From Otatea glauca (taxonomy: Eukaryota; Streptophyta; Magnoliopsida; Poales; Poaceae), in the NCBI GenBank assembly GCA_036346275.1, contig CM070711.1:47059435-47123434 (forward strand): a stretch of 64,000 bases of DNA. Reading direction: 5' to 3'. Each line of letters begins with the position of its first letter. Position 1 is the stretch's first letter. The position numbers were made by a program, and so were the translations under genes. Under the pieces are notes generated by a model. That model was not told the origin of the DNA. It was given only the letters and a program-made list of their open reading frames with translations, and did not search any database. Of the stretch, positions 23,633 through 39,730 are shown one piece after another.

Positions 23633-24028
23633 TATATATATATATATATATATAGGAAGCCTTTTTCGTACTCCTAGGAGTACATACTCCCACCTCTAAT
23701 ATACCACTTAAATGAACGCTTTATACTTTTTTATCACTTTCGGTATACTCCAATAATAATTCTAAGATACTCCAATGCGATATGGTTGAAAAAATTTCAT
23801 CAGAGCCCTTATTTTTTTTGCTACATACCCTTTTCCATATGTAAAAGGAACATATAAACAAATTATGCTATAAAGGGTGGACTTTAATGAAATTTTTCAT
23901 GGAACTCATTTTGGGGTATCTTATAATCAGTATTAGAGTATACTCAAAAGGATAAAGAGGTATAACAACATCATTTAAATGGTATACTAGTGGTGGAATA
24001 CATACACCTGTGAGTATGGAATCATTTT

Positions 24029-24080
<52 letters not shown>
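23633..24080. mobile_element. Short element inserted in a (TA)n microsatellite (first)
   Basis: A 376-bp unit (23655-24030) has (TA)n on both sides: 23633-23654 and 24031-24080. Its ends form an imperfect inverted repeat of about 60 bases: GGAAGCCTTTTTCGTACTCC at the left against the complement of the right end, both then passing through ...GTATACCA/ATATACCA...TTAAATGA. There is no coding capacity. Insertion into TA microsatellites is the behaviour described for the rice Micron elements; whether this belongs to that family cannot be told by eye. Confidence 0.75.
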
Positions 24081-24081
<1 letters not shown>

Positions 24082-24688
24082 CGAGCTAAGATGAGCAATT
24101 GACCACAACCACACACAACGTTCAAACAAATAGTTTCAAGAACCCAAAATTTTCAATTTTCGGTATTAAGGGAGCATTTGAATTAGGAAATAATTTCTTT
24201 GGATTCAAAAACAACACTAAAATTAAATAAATTTACATTATTACATTTTCAAAATGATTTCAAAAGAAAAGAGAAATGGATGACAGTAACCACCTAGACA
24301 TTGCATTGCATTGCATTCTTAAACACTTCAGTACTAAGCACTCATTCTCATCTCACTAACTCAGCGCATGAGTAATATACATGTATGTTGGATCATGAAG
24401 TAATGTTCACCTCCACTCTGTTCGTTGCTTTCCTTTTGAATCTTCATACTTTGAGTTAATTAGCTTCTAACTATCCTAAACAACACCTTCCTCCACTCCT
24501 TCCTCAACAATTACCAAGGAATAGCAGATCTACGAGAAAAATAGTAAAAAAAGGAAACCCTAAGCAATTTGAGGAATGACAAAAATAGTGAGAGGAGGAG
24601 ACACACCCCGAGCTGGCCGGTCATGGTGCCTAGCACACACAGGTGACTGACTTGCTAGGAGAGAGGATGTCAGGACCCAAGCAATGCG
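24081..24688. other. Non-coding spacer before the chromovirus
   Basis: No credible frame. It includes a short GCATT repeat (about 24303-24318). Confidence 0.4.
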
Positions 24689-25145
24689 TGGGAGAAGAAG
24701 TTCAGAGTTCAAAGTTTTGTATTCAGAGTTCAATGTTCCATGTTGAGTAGAAGTTGGCAGTGAGGACAACAGTTCGACGAGTTCACTTGGAAAGGAATGG
24801 AAGGCTCAGATCGAGTGCTAAACCACCTTAAGTGAAATCTCACAGTTATAAATCATAGTAGTAATTATTGTGTTGCTCTGTAGCAGTTAATTTCAGTAGT
24901 ATTGTTAATCACCTTGTAATTTCATTTTTACTGTTACCATTGCTATTACCGCAAAGTAAGAAACTGAGCCTATAAGTCTGAACTCTTTTGTGAACATGGA
25001 ATCAAGAATGATTCTCCAACTTATGTCTCAAGTAAAGTAGTTGCTAGCTTAGAACCCTAGCTTGGCGATCCATTTTTCCCCTTTTCTTCTCACAAATCCT
25101 CTCAGATTTCCTTCGATTCAGATCTGTTTGAGGCTAGATCTGACA
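24689..25145 (+). repeat. 5' LTR of the chromovirus
   Basis: Starts TGGGAGAAGAAG and ends TCTGACA. It matches 30033-30489 with scattered substitutions and small indels. Confidence 0.8.
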
Positions 25146-25147
25146 AA

Positions 25148-25158
25148 GGTATCAGAGC
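25148..25158 (+). other. Primer-binding site
   Basis: GGTATCAGAGC, two bases beyond the 5' LTR end, complementary to the 3' end of initiator methionine tRNA as in many plant LTR retrotransposons. Confidence 0.8.
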
Positions 25159-25327
25159 ATCATCCATCCTCGAAGTAAAGATTGGATCAGTGAGGGTTGG
25201 TTGCGATCTTGAATTGGACTGTAAAAATCCCCAAACTAGATCTGACTTGAAATTATGCGAATTCTGGTGGAAGACAAACTGTGTTGAGGTTGGTATTCTA
25301 GTGCTGGTAAAATTTCTCTAAATTGCT

Positions 25328-26700
25328 GTGAAGGTTCAAGGGAAGATGGTAGGAAAGGAAGATTTATTAGATGTTAGGGTAGAGATTTCGGTAATCAAAG
25401 AAGATTTAACTGATTTGAAGAGTCTGAAGAGGGAGTTTGTGGAAATGAAGGAGTTATTGAAGCAGATCTATCCTTCGAGTTTTGTGATTCAGCAACCACC
25501 TAAGGGGATTTAAGCCATGGGTCATATGCCATCTGGGGTAGGTAACAAATCCAACAACATCACTTCCTACTTGTGCTCAACTCTAAGGTACTTCAGGTAG
25601 GGAAATGCAGGGTGTTCAATTTGCCATAGAACACCACTCAATAGTTCCTGAATCTAATCTAGACATGAGACCATCAATGATTCATAACTTAAGTCATGCT
25701 AATATGAGAGGGTTTGGAAGTTTCCAACATCCACATGGTATTGATGAAGGTTCTCCAAGGAGGCCATCTGTGAACATGTGGAATAATTATGAAGTGAGAT
25801 TGAAAAATCAGGGAATTCAATGGTTTGATGCTCAAACGAACCAACATGTAGCAGATGCAAACAATAGTAATCATTATGCTGAAGCTATGATCAAGGGACC
25901 AAGATTGGAGATACCAATGGGTTAACCTAGCATAGTGGACACTCCTTATGACAAATGGGTTAACCTAACAACTGCTCATTTAACTTGTAGAGCTACTACT
26001 TGGTTTAAAGGAATTGGAATTCCTAGCTATTCCATCATATGGCCTCAATTATGTGCTATGATTTGTGATAGATTTTGTGAAGCTACTGCACACGATGTGG
26101 TAGAGGCATTGCAAAATATTAAACATCAATCAACGGTGTCCCATTACATAGATAAGTTCGAGGAATGTGTAACTTTGATCAAGAGGGATCATCCATATTT
26201 GAGATAACACTTCTTATTAAGTTGTTTCATTGGGGGGCTAAAAGGGGATATCAAACATGATGTGAGTAGCCAAAGACCTCAAGGGTTAATGGAAGGATAT
26301 TGGTATGCTAGAGTCTATGAAAAGGCAGCTGCAACAAAGAGGGTCCAATACTCAGGTAATTACAACAGAAGCAAGTTTGGAAATGGCAATAGCAAGTCAA
26401 ATATAAATGGCAGCAAAACAACCCCTCAGAGGAATACAACTTCAAGCTTATCGGGTAAAACTGAAGAAAAAGAAAAAAATCTTTGTTGGTATTGCAAAGA
26501 ACTTGGAAGTTGGAACCACACCCACAAATACATAGTTAAGAGACCCATTCATGCATTATTGATGAGAAGGGAAAAAGAGGAAGGAGACATGAGTGCAGCA
26601 CAAGAAACATTGGTGGATTCTGAGTATGTGATGGCCCCTAGAAGCCCAGAAATTGTTGAACAACAAGACATCCTTGAGCAATTGATGCAAATATCATAGC
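25328..26700 (+). pseudogene. gag of the chromovirus, broken
   Basis: Frames at 25328-25513, 25605-25925, 25935-26207 and 26262-26699 are collinear with a plant chromovirus Gag. The capsid region includes LTCRATTWF (near 25980) and FCEATAHDVVEALQNIKH (near 26075). A degenerate CCHC knuckle follows (CWYCKELGSWNHTHKY near 26485), where the last Cys is missing. Stops separate the pieces (near 25511, 25923 and 26206). Gag would package element RNA in the cytoplasm. Confidence 0.75.
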
Positions 26701-29700
26701 ATGCAGCAAAAGGGACTCTGGGATCAACCACCTTTACCTTGATCACTACTATTGGAGGAAAAAAGCAGTAGCACTAGTGGACAGTGGCAGTACACATTCA
26801 TTTATGGACTATGAGTTTGCTATTAATGCTAATTGTGTACTCGATCATGGATCGATGAGAAAAGTGGTTGTAGCTGGAGGAGGAGAACTCCAAACGGATG
26901 CTCAAGTGGACCAACTGGAATATATAATCCAAGGAGTCAAATTATGTAGCACATTCAAATTATTATCTCTGAAAAGTTTTGATATAATCTTGGGGGCTGA
27001 TTGCATGTTTGAACACAGCCCAATTGGGTTAGATTTGAGGCAAAGGAGTTTATCTTTGTGTAAAAGGGGTAAAATTCTGCATTTCAAGGACTACACTAAA
27101 CCATCTTCTAATTGCAAGATCAGTGCTACTAAATTAGAGAAAACGATTTCCAAGAGAGTGATGGGGTATTTGATTCAAGTGTAACATATTTCAGAACTGG
27201 AAGCTGAGCAAGGTAAAGCTGTACCTGTAGACATCGAACCCATATTGTAGCAATTCTCTGAAGTACTAGCTGAACCAAAAGGGTTGCCTCCCCCAAGAAA
27301 TTGTGATAATGTAATATACCTTAGGAAGGAGCTGAGCCACCTAATCTCAGGCCTTACAAGATACCACATCACCAAAAATATGTAATGGAAACCATCATAC
27401 ACCAACTATTGGAAAATAAGGAAATCCGAGAAAGTGTTAGTCCATATGTATCATCGGTTGTCATGGTTAGAAAGAAGTATGGGTTGTGGAGGATGTGTGT
27501 TTACAGATAGTTGAACTCAATGACGGTTAAAAACAAGTTTCCTATGCCAATTATTGAGGACTTGTTAGATGAATTGCATGGAGCATATATATTTACCAAG
27601 TTGGATTTAAGGTCGAGCTATCATCAATTTAGGATGAAGGAAGAAGATATACATAAAACAGCTTTTAGAACTCATCTTGGACATTATGAGTATCTAGTAA
27701 TGTCTTTTGGACTATCAAATGCACTGGCTACTTTCCAATCATTGATGAACTCTACCTTTGCTAAATATTTGAGGAAATTCATTATAGTTTTCTTTGATGA
27801 CATCTTGGTATATAGCAAAACTAGATGAGAACACCAAAAGCATCTAGCAATAGCATTAACTCTATTGAGGGAGCATCAGCTCAAGGTTAAATTAAGCAAA
27901 TGTGTATTTGCTACTCCTCATGTGGAGTATTTAGGTCATATAATCAGTGGAGAGGGAGTAGCTACAGATCCTATGAAAATTTTGGATATATTTAAGTGGC
28001 CAAAACCTAGCAATATCACACAACAAAGAGGCTTTTTTGGGTTTTATAGGATATTGTAGGAGGTTGGTGAAGGGGTATGGACAAATATGTAGACCTTTAT
28101 TTGATATGTTGAAGAAAAACTCTTGGAATTGGGAAGAGATACAGACCCAAGCATTCGAAAATCTCAAAAGAGTAATGACCAGTTGTCCCATTCTTGCTTT
28201 ACCCAATTTCTCTCAGCCTTTTGTCATAGAAACTGATGCTTGTGGGACTGGAATTGTGGGTGTACTCATGCAGGCTGGACAACCAATTGCATATTTCAGC
28301 AAAGTTTTAGGAACCAGGTCATCTGCTTAGTCAATCTAAGACAAGGAAGCTTTGGCAATATTAGAAGCTTTGAAGCGATGGAGGCATTATTTTTGGGGTG
28401 AAAAACTGATCATAAAAACAGATCAAAAAAGTCTTAAATACATCACTTCCCAAAGGCTGACTGAAGGTATTCAACACAAGTTATTGCTTAAGCTGCTAGA
28501 ATTTTATTACCAGGTGGAATACAAAAAAGGAAAGGAACATATTGCTGCTGATGCATTGTCAGCATGACTTCTGAAGTTTCTTGTCAGGCAATCACAACTG
28601 TGATACCAGAATGGGTGATAGAAATTAAAGACAGCTATATTGGGGATGAACACATCAAAAACCTGTTGATGGAAGCACAAACCTCCAGCGGTTCAAATGC
28701 TAAATGTTCACTGATTGTTGGGCTCTTAAGATATAAAGGCAGGATATATGTGGGGGACAAGAAAGATCTCAGACAGAGGATTTTGATTAATTTCCATGCA
28801 TCTAAGTTTGGTGGTATATAAGCTACATATCATAGGATCAAAAAATTATTTTATTGGCCTAGACTCAAGAAAGATGTTGAACAGTTGGTGGCCGAATGCC
28901 CTGTTTATCAGATGACCAAAGCAGAACACATTCATATTCCAGGATTGTTAGGACCTTTGCAAGTACCTAACATGGCTTGGACTCACATTTCAATGGACTT
29001 CATTGAAGGGTTGCCTAAGTCAGAAAGTAGAGATGTAATCTTGGTGGTAGTCGATAGATTTACAAAATATGCTCATTTCATCGGTTTGTCTCATCCATAT
29101 ATCGTAGAGCAAGTCATTAAACTGTTCATGGATAACATAATGAAGCTAAATGGGCTCCCAATTTCTATTGTTACTAATTGGGACAGGGTTTTTACAAGCA
29201 GATTATTTTCAGAGGTGTTCAAAGCAATGAATATTTCATTGAGGCTGAGCACAGCATACCACCCGCAAAGTTATGGACAGACGAAAAGAGTGAATAAGTG
29301 TTTGGAATCATATCTTCGAAGTATGGTATTTCAAAAGGCCAAAGAATGGTTTATTTGGTTGCCATTGACAGAATGGTGGTATAATTCTACATATCACACA
29401 TCTCTGAAGCTCACACCATTTCAAGCTTTATATGGATATCCACCTCCCCAAATTGGAGAGTTCTCAATTCCTTGCAATATTTCTGAAGAAGCCAAGGCCA
29501 CTTTACAGCAAAAGGAAGAGATGATCCAGAAGATTAAGCAGAATTATAGCTAGCACAAGAAAGAATCAAACACTATGCAGATAAACATAGATTTGAAAGG
29601 GTAATGCAAATTGGGGACAGGGTATATCTGAAGTTACAACCATATCGACATAATGCCTTTGGATTGAGAGGGTTTTTAAAACTAAGATCCAAGTTTTATG

Positions 29701-29945
29701 GTCTTTTCAAGGTAATGGAAAAGGTGGGAAAAGTGGCATATAGACTACAATTACCTGCTAATGCCAACATTCATCTAGTGTTCCATGTAAGCCAGTTAAA
29801 GAACATCTAGGAAAACATGCGGTGCCAATGACAGGGCTACCTCTTGTGAGTGAAAATAGACAAATTAAAACAGAGCCAATAGCTGTATTAGAAATGACGA
29901 TAATTCCTAGAAGAGGAATCCCTGTTGCTCAATGATTGAATTTGG
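26701..29945 (+). pseudogene. pol of the chromovirus: protease, RT, RNase H, integrase
   Basis: Protease: VDSGSTHSFMDYEF (near 26775), active-site DSG present. Reverse transcriptase: 27300-28060, with KLDLRSSYHQFRM and the catalytic FFDDILVYS (near 27795). RNase H: 28060-28560, with ETDACGTGI and IKTDQKSLKY. Integrase: 28720-29550. The first catalytic Asp is present (SMDFIEGLP), but the second reads TNWDR where (S/T)DRDR is expected, and the Glu reads Lys (GQTKRVNK). The GPY/F-like module (29604-29810) ends VSQLKNI; a chromodomain-like tail (PRRGIPVAQ...APANAMWED) follows at about 29900-29980. Stops such as CAG to TAG near 27248, 27510 and 28328 and several G-to-A changes fit decay of methylated cytosines. 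Confidence 0.85.
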
Positions 29946-30032
29946 CTCCTGCAAATGCGATGTGGGAAGATTCAACTTTCATTCATAGTACCTTTCCAGA
30001 GTTTGTTCCTTGAGGGCAAGAAACAACTCAAC

Positions 30033-30489
30033 TAGGGAGAAGAAGTTCAGAGTTCGAGTTTTGTATTTAGAGTTTAGAATTCCATGCTGAGTAGAAGTCG
30101 GAAGTGAGGACAACAGTGCGGCGAGTTCACTTGGAAAGGAATGGAAGAGTCAGATCGAGTGCTAAACCACCTTAAGTGAGATCGCACAATTATAAATCAT
30201 AGTAGTAATTACTGTGTTGCTCTGTAGCAGTTAATTTCGGTAGTACTGTTGATCATCTTGTAATTTTGTTTTTACTGTTACCAATGCTATTAACGCAATG
30301 TAAGAAACTGATGCTATAACTTTGAACTCTTTTGTGAAAATGGAATCAAGAATGATTCTCCAACTTATGTCTCAAGTAAAGTAGTTGCTAGCTTAGAACC
30401 CTAGCTTAGTGATCCATTTTCCCCCTTTTCTTCTCACAAATCCTCTCAAATTTCCTTCGATTTAGATCCGTTTGAGGCTGGGTCTGACA
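30033..30489 (+). repeat. 3' LTR of the chromovirus
   Basis: About 457 bp, matching 24689-25145. It is preceded by a purine-rich tract and ends CTGACA at 30489. Confidence 0.8.

Positions 30490-34031
<3,542 letters not shown>

Positions 34032-34117
<86 letters not shown>
34032..34117. repeat. (TA)n microsatellite, about 86 bp
   Basis: Right-hand half of the TA tract that flanks the 413-bp element. Confidence 0.98.
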
Positions 34118-34118
<1 letters not shown>

Positions 34119-34689
34119 CATATTAAGTGTAAACTTCCTGAAAATCATAATTATGTGTTTTGAAAATTCTCAAAAAATTACTATACGTAGAGAAAGTGAG
34201 CTTCCATAACCCTGTAAAATGAAGAACAAAGTCAATTGTATTTTAAAGATATGAAAAAGATAAATTCAGCCTTGATAGTGATTTTTCACTATTTAGCACT
34301 ATTTAGCTTGCTACTTATCAATTTCGTATCTTTCAAATGCGATTGAGTTTAGTCTTTGAATTTTACAAGGTTATAGAAGTTCACCTCCCCTACTTACGGT
34401 AAATTTTGGAGATTTTCTCAAAATTTGTACACATGGTTTTCATGAAGTTTACACGGTAAGAGTGGTTTGAGCATGATAATATTATGAAATATATATATAC
34501 ACATATATACATATATCATGCAGTATTTCTTCTGTGACGGGTTTACTAATATTGCTTTACTTTGTCTAATCTAGCCATATAAGCAGTAAAAATTTGAAAG
34601 CTTTAACTACAAGTTATCTAAAGCTACAACTATACACAATTGTAAGCCGAGAAGGTTACCTAAAGTTTGTTAACTCGATGCAGCTAGCC

Positions 34690-35190
34690 GTTTTTTAAAA
34701 AAAAGAAAGATGTAGCATAGCCAGAGAGAGTGGGTGGTTTTTGGCAACTCGTTTCCTTCTGGAAGCATGTCCGCTAAGAGACCTAACAGCATTATGAAAT
34801 TTTTGTCGGACCAACCGTTGTTTGCCTTCAATTTCTGTAGTTCAAGCATGGATGACAACCTTGTGTATTTCAACTTGCAACCCGAGAACAAATGTTTCTC
34901 CGAGTTCTCCATCAATCCCAAAATTTACCGTACTCTCTCTCATCACGGTTCCCTTTTGCATTGCACATCATTTGATCCAGATTATCATCGTGCAACCTAT
35001 CCTCATCGGAAGCACAATCGATATCATCTGGCATATCGTTGTGTTCATCGGCGATGTTAATAATACATTTCGGTATAATAATTTGCTCTTCACCATGACT
35101 AGTCCAACATGTATACCCCTTTTGAAACCCCTTAGAATCAAGTGTGCTTCGATCTGCGTTGAGTTTCAAAACATCCTCAGATTCTCGCAA
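34690..35190 (-). pseudogene. TNP2-like CACTA transposase fragment
   Basis: On the minus strand, FQKGYTCWTSHGEE (near 35110) leads through an acidic Asp/His-rich segment, a frameshift near 34920, and then KANNGWSDKNF and DMLPEGNELP (about 34740-34830). These are conserved in the N-terminal part of plant TNP2 transposases. The catalytic portion is absent. The piece lies inside the CACTA terminus, as expected. Confidence 0.78.
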
Positions 35191-35544
35191 TCAATGCATG
35201 TAAAAGATATAAATTGCACCCCTTATTAAATATATCCTCCTTGGCAGCTCTTCTAAAAGCAGAGACGACATTAATGTACTCGGCACTCGCACAGTTCTCA
35301 GTGTACATCTAACTTCGATCCATCTACGCTACGCATATAACAATTAGTGTTAAATATTGAAGTAGGCTTATGTATGATCTAAAGTAGCTAGCAAAATTAA
35401 TTAAATTAAAGTAGACTACAAGTGCACATGCACACATTCTTAAATTGGAGGGCAAATTAACTAGCTAAACCCTATCCTAAACTATGCTAGATCTAAATAA
35501 TTTTCTCTCTATACCAAGCTAGCTAAATCTAAACCAAGCATGTT

Positions 35545-35760
35545 CAATTCTCTCTTTACAAAGCTAGCTACATCTTGAATATAATGCAATTAGAACCAAT
35601 TACTACCTTACATCACAAAGAACAAATGGATCTACACTAAGCTAAATTTAAACCATCTTCAATTCTGTCTTTACCAAGCTAGATCTTGAATATAATGTAA
35701 TTAGAACCACTTACTAACCTTATATCACAAAGAACTAATGGATCTACATCACTCTTCCAA
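35545..35760. repeat. About 116-bp tandem repeat, two units
   Basis: Units start near TTCAATTCTCTCTTTAC (35547) and TTCAATTCTGTCTTTAC (35663). Both contain TCTTGAATATAATG, AATTAGAACCA, ATCACAAAGAAC and AATGGATCTACA. Located between the TNP2 fragment and the subterminal repeats. Confidence 0.75.
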
Positions 35761-35874
35761 ATCTACAGTCTCCTTTCACCAAATCGCCTCACAGCCGCTG
35801 CCACCTCAAAGACAGATCTAGAAATCCTAAAAACCCTAAGTGGGTCGGGGCTCTATATTATATATATATTGGGA

Positions 35875-36178
35875 GGAAATATCATAGACGGTTTGTTAAA
35901 AAAACTATCTGTGATATGTAGTCATATCACAGACGTTTCATTCCATGAATCGTCTATGAAGTATCACAAACTGTTTTATATAAAAACCATTTGTGATATG
36001 TTGTCATATCACAAACGGTTTGTGATACGAGCCATTTGTGATATTAGCTTATCATAGACGTTTCTTAGCATATCCAGTAACTTAGACAATCGCACTAGCA
36101 AAACCGTCTGTGATTAGCTTTAACATAGACGGTTTTGAAAATTATCTGTGATGAGGCGTTTAATGTAGGCCTTTCTGT
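35875..36178. repeat. CACTA subterminal repeats
   Basis: Eight or more copies of a motif close to ATCACAGACGGTTT in both orientations (near 35880, 35924, 35956, 36007, 36049, 36102, 36123 and 36144). Such arrays are the binding sites of the accessory TNPA-type protein in En/Spm elements. Confidence 0.8.
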
Positions 36179-36185
36179 AGTAGTG

Positions 36186-37425
36186 GCTACTCATTTATTT
36201 ACTATTATTTGGTTTTTCTTAGTTATTGAGCATATAAAATGATATTTCATTAATATTGCCACTGTGTACACTAATTTGGTCTTGAACTAATGTTGTATAA
36301 TAGAGGGTCTTGATTTGCATATTCAAACCCCGACAACAACCTCTAAAGTTATCGATACGTTATAAATAGAGTCGGGTTTCCCGTTTACCCACAACGGAGG
36401 AGCCAGGGAAGCTGCTTCAATGGAAGTTGGATTGCCTAGCTGCTTTTGAGTTCGATTTGAACTAGTTTCCAGCACATCTAGGCTACGAGGAATGCGTCAG
36501 AGCCAAAGTGTATGTGTACTTACCAACACGCGCAGGCGTACATGTGTGCATACACGCGTAAGGGTCCCCTTTCGCGTGCGCCTCAAAAAGGTCCTTAACC
36601 CCTTGACCTAGAATAGAATTAAATTTAGCACGGGATCTCGGGGCACTCAGACTAGTGATAACGGGGCACTTTATGGCTATTCTCCAAGAATTAGAGCGAT
36701 AACACCCAGAGCTTGCGCGATCTCTCCTGAACGACACCTTCTGCAGAGTCTACTGGTGGTATTTCTCGAGGCGAGGATCGAGTTCAAGTCGAGTCGAGTT
36801 TCTGAGTACTCGTTAACTCACGAGTTTCGAGTTTTTTTCCACCCCTAGCTGTTGCCGCTGCCAATGTAGGCTTGCCATGCGCTGCCTCAGCCCTCAGGCC
36901 AGCCTCGCATGTCCCTAGGGTGAGAGGATTGCCTCCAAAGTTGGGGATTGTGGGAAGAGAGAGCTCTGGTGGTTTCATTTTGGGCTAAGGCTAGGGTGTC
37001 CTCGCGCGGCTCAAAATGCTATCCCTAGTCCTACCACCCCAAGAGTTCCCTTCGACTCCTTTGTCGCTCATAGATGCCACCTGAGCTTGATTTATTCAGC
37101 GGATGTGTGTTGAGTGGGGGTGGGGGTAACACCGGCGTAGTACCTCGCTACGGGTGAATCTAAGTGTGCCGAGTATGCACGGACACTCTAAAAAAATTAA
37201 AAAACGATAAGAGATCATCTATTCAATGAATCAAATTTGTTGGTTGAATAGATTCCGATTTTAATGTTTTGATTTTGTAATACCTTATAACTATTTGTAT
37301 TAAAAATTTAGCGAATTTTAAATATATGTTTTGGATTTACGATGTTACGAAACCATTATATAAGGCTATAGAGCTATGTGTGTAAAAATGTTCACCCCTA
37401 TTGAAAGTTTTCTTGTTCTACCACT
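36186..37425. other. Intergenic sequence, no gene recognised
   Basis: Short frames without domain content. 36480-36740 and 36790-37100 are somewhat GC-richer but give no splice-consistent gene. Confidence 0.4.
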
Positions 37426-39730
37426 GCCTCAGCTGATCGCCTAGGCTTGCCCCTATTGCCGGTTCTGCCAGGGGTTGACAAACTTCCACCTAATTATCCT
37501 TGCATTTCCCGCCATGTGAGTCCTGCATGCAGCCCACAAGAATTTGCGCCAAATCATGTCAAAACCCTTCATGAATTTTGCCAGCGGCTTAAGCGCCATT
37601 AGTAAGTGTGTAAGCACTGAGCTAGTCACTGATTTGAGCAGTGTCAGCCGCCCTACAGGGATAGGTGCCTGAATTGCCTTCTAGCCAAATGCCTTGTACC
37701 ATTGCCATATATAGGCAATGGAAGTCCAAGGTATTTTAGTGGAAACTGGATAGTGGGCCCTGTGAAAGACTACAACACTGAGCCTAAATCAACATCGTGG
37801 CCACGAATTGTAGTCGCCAAGCTCTTTGCGAATTGACTTTAAGACCAGTGGAAATGTCGAAACTTAGTAGTATAGCAATTGTTGCGCCTATTTGCGCTTC
37901 TTTAGGGTCGAGGGGTACAACAACATCATCCCCCAGGGGGCCTCAGGCCTTGTTTGAGATGTCAATTTCTGATCGGGATCCACGTTAGTAGGTTGGGAAT
38001 TTGAACTAAAATTCTGTCGAATGAGCCGAGACTGTGGTCCAACCAAACAAGGACTCATGGCCACATCTAGGAGACACTTGAGAGGATCAACCATTTGATA
38101 AATAGCTAATTTACCTCGGCAATAAACTGCAAAAGCAGATCCAGCTTAGGTTTTGTCTTTTGCTAGTTATATATGACTTCTAGCTTATGCCAAACACCGC
38201 TTGAAAGCTAAGTTGTTTGGGGGATTTACTGACTTTTTGAAAGCTGAAGCTACTTAAAACTCCCCAAACAGTGCCGTAGGCTTTTGCAACATAGAGCTTG
38301 AGCATGATGGAAGATATTCAAGTTCTACTATAGTCTCGCGCCCTACTATGGACACTCAAGAAATTATCTTTGATGCATTGTCCCTTGATGAAGGCACTTG
38401 GGCAGATGGAGGTCAAGGTGTCGATGTGCTTAGCTAGGGCAGATAGCCAGCATAGCACCTTCGAAATCAATTTGGCAACCAAACGGATCAGACTAATAAG
38501 CCGAATATCTTTTGCTACTGGCCTTACAGTGGTGCATGTATTGGAAGACAGCCATTACATTCTCCTTGAATTTTACCCAGCAATGGTGATCAGATTCCCA
38601 TAAAACCATCTGGCCTAGGGGACTTTTCCGTCAACAGCTGCCCTACTGCTTATCTTACTCCTCCTCAGTGAATGGTATCTCCAAATCTGAGAGGTCCCAT
38701 GTTGGCATGTCAAGGGCAGCCCGATTGTGTTACGCAAATCTGGGTCTTTTGTACCAAAGGGGGATTTGAAGTTCTAGCTCCTGTGCCTTGTCATCGTGGG
38801 AGCTTGCGACTCCACTTGCTATTTAGAGGGACTGAACGAAGTTTTTTTTGTGCCTAGCATTTATTCTATGATGGAAGAAACATGTACTTGCATCCCCTTC
38901 TCTCAGCCAAGTAATTGGATCGGGATGCTTGGCGCTTTCTTGTTTTTTCAACTGCCACTAGGCCTCAGACTCTAAGCTTCAAAGCATTCCTTTCTATTAG
39001 GCTTCTATTTTCCTGTGCTACGTCTAAGTGTAGGATGACTTCACTTGCCAGATTAAACTGCAGCTTGATTTCGCTCATGATTGTCCTGCAACAAACTCGT
39101 AGCACCTTTGGCTGTTACTCGCAGTTTATGCATTAGGTGGCAAACAGGGTTTGTATGATGATGCGGTACTACCCATGCTTGGTGCACAACATCTAGAAAG
39201 CTAGGAATCTTGGCTAGAAAATTTTCCAATTTGAAAAATTGCGGCTTCCTTGGTCAATTCTCACTAGTTAACAGAAGGGGGCAACTGTAAGACATCGAGG
39301 AGGACAAGGCTTCCAAAATATGGCCGGACAAAAGCAAATTTCATTCAAGATAGCAAAAGGCTCTATGTAACTTCACTAGTGTCATCTTGAGGAAAAGAAG
39401 GCTTTCTTGTGGTCATGTCATTGTCTCCTATATTGTAAGCAGATTCTTCAACCTCTGGCCATTGGTGAAGCTTGGAATATAAGTAAGGTGTCTAAGAGAC
39501 TCGTTGTTCTTCGGTCTCCAATGATGACCACTATGGCTCCAACACCTCAAACCCACACCCCAAAGATTGCTGCGTTGTCCTTCTTCCATGAGCTCCGATC
39601 AATGCGGTCAAAGAGGCGGCCCCTATCTAGCGCAGCCTCTTGTAACATCGAGAGGCTAACTAGAATGGGTGAAGAGGCACTTTTAAAATCTCTTTTGCCA
39701 AAACTGGTTTTATATGCAAAAACATAAATC
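37425..39730 (-). pseudogene. LINE (L1-type) ORF2 remnant: reverse transcriptase
   Basis: Collinear minus-strand pieces, highly frameshifted. WLREGDASTCFFHH and KNFVQSL (about 38830-38920) correspond to the linker before the RT. SPRPDGF (near 38605) is the RT entry motif. ISLIRLVAKLISKVL...SAFIKGQCIKDNFL (about 38350-38505) is the fingers region. GHDVDLGSVL and FTGPTIQFPLKYLGLPLP (about 37700-37800) with HGGKCKDN (near 37510) are from the C-terminal part. The piece at 39547-39727 resembles the endonuclease end. In the family, target-primed reverse transcription copies the element; this copy is dead. Confidence 0.78.

Larger units (their letters stand above)
24689..30489 (+). mobile_element. 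Full-length but inactive Ty3/gypsy element, chromovirus type
   Basis: Two LTRs of about 457 bp (24689-25145 and 30033-30489) both end CTGACA. The left one is followed by a primer-binding site, GGTATCAGAGC (25148-25158), the usual methionine-initiator-type PBS. Inside, in one orientation: gag with a degenerate zinc knuckle, aspartic protease, reverse transcriptase, RNase H, integrase, a GPY/F-like module and a weak chromodomain-like end. The purine-rich AGGGAGAAGAAG lies at the 3' LTR border. No matching 5-bp target duplication was found (ATGCG on the left, GAGGG on the right), so either the flanks have changed or the LTR start is slightly misplaced. Many in-frame stops are present. Confidence 0.9.
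34690..36185 (-). mobile_element. CACTA (En/Spm) element, 5' part only
   Basis: On the minus strand the element begins at 36185 with CACTACTACAGAAAGG, a CACTA terminus. Next come about 300 bases of subterminal repeats, a two-unit tandem repeat and the N-terminal part of a TNP2-type transposase. Sequence left of about 34690 is unrelated, so the rest of the element is missing. Confidence 0.82.
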
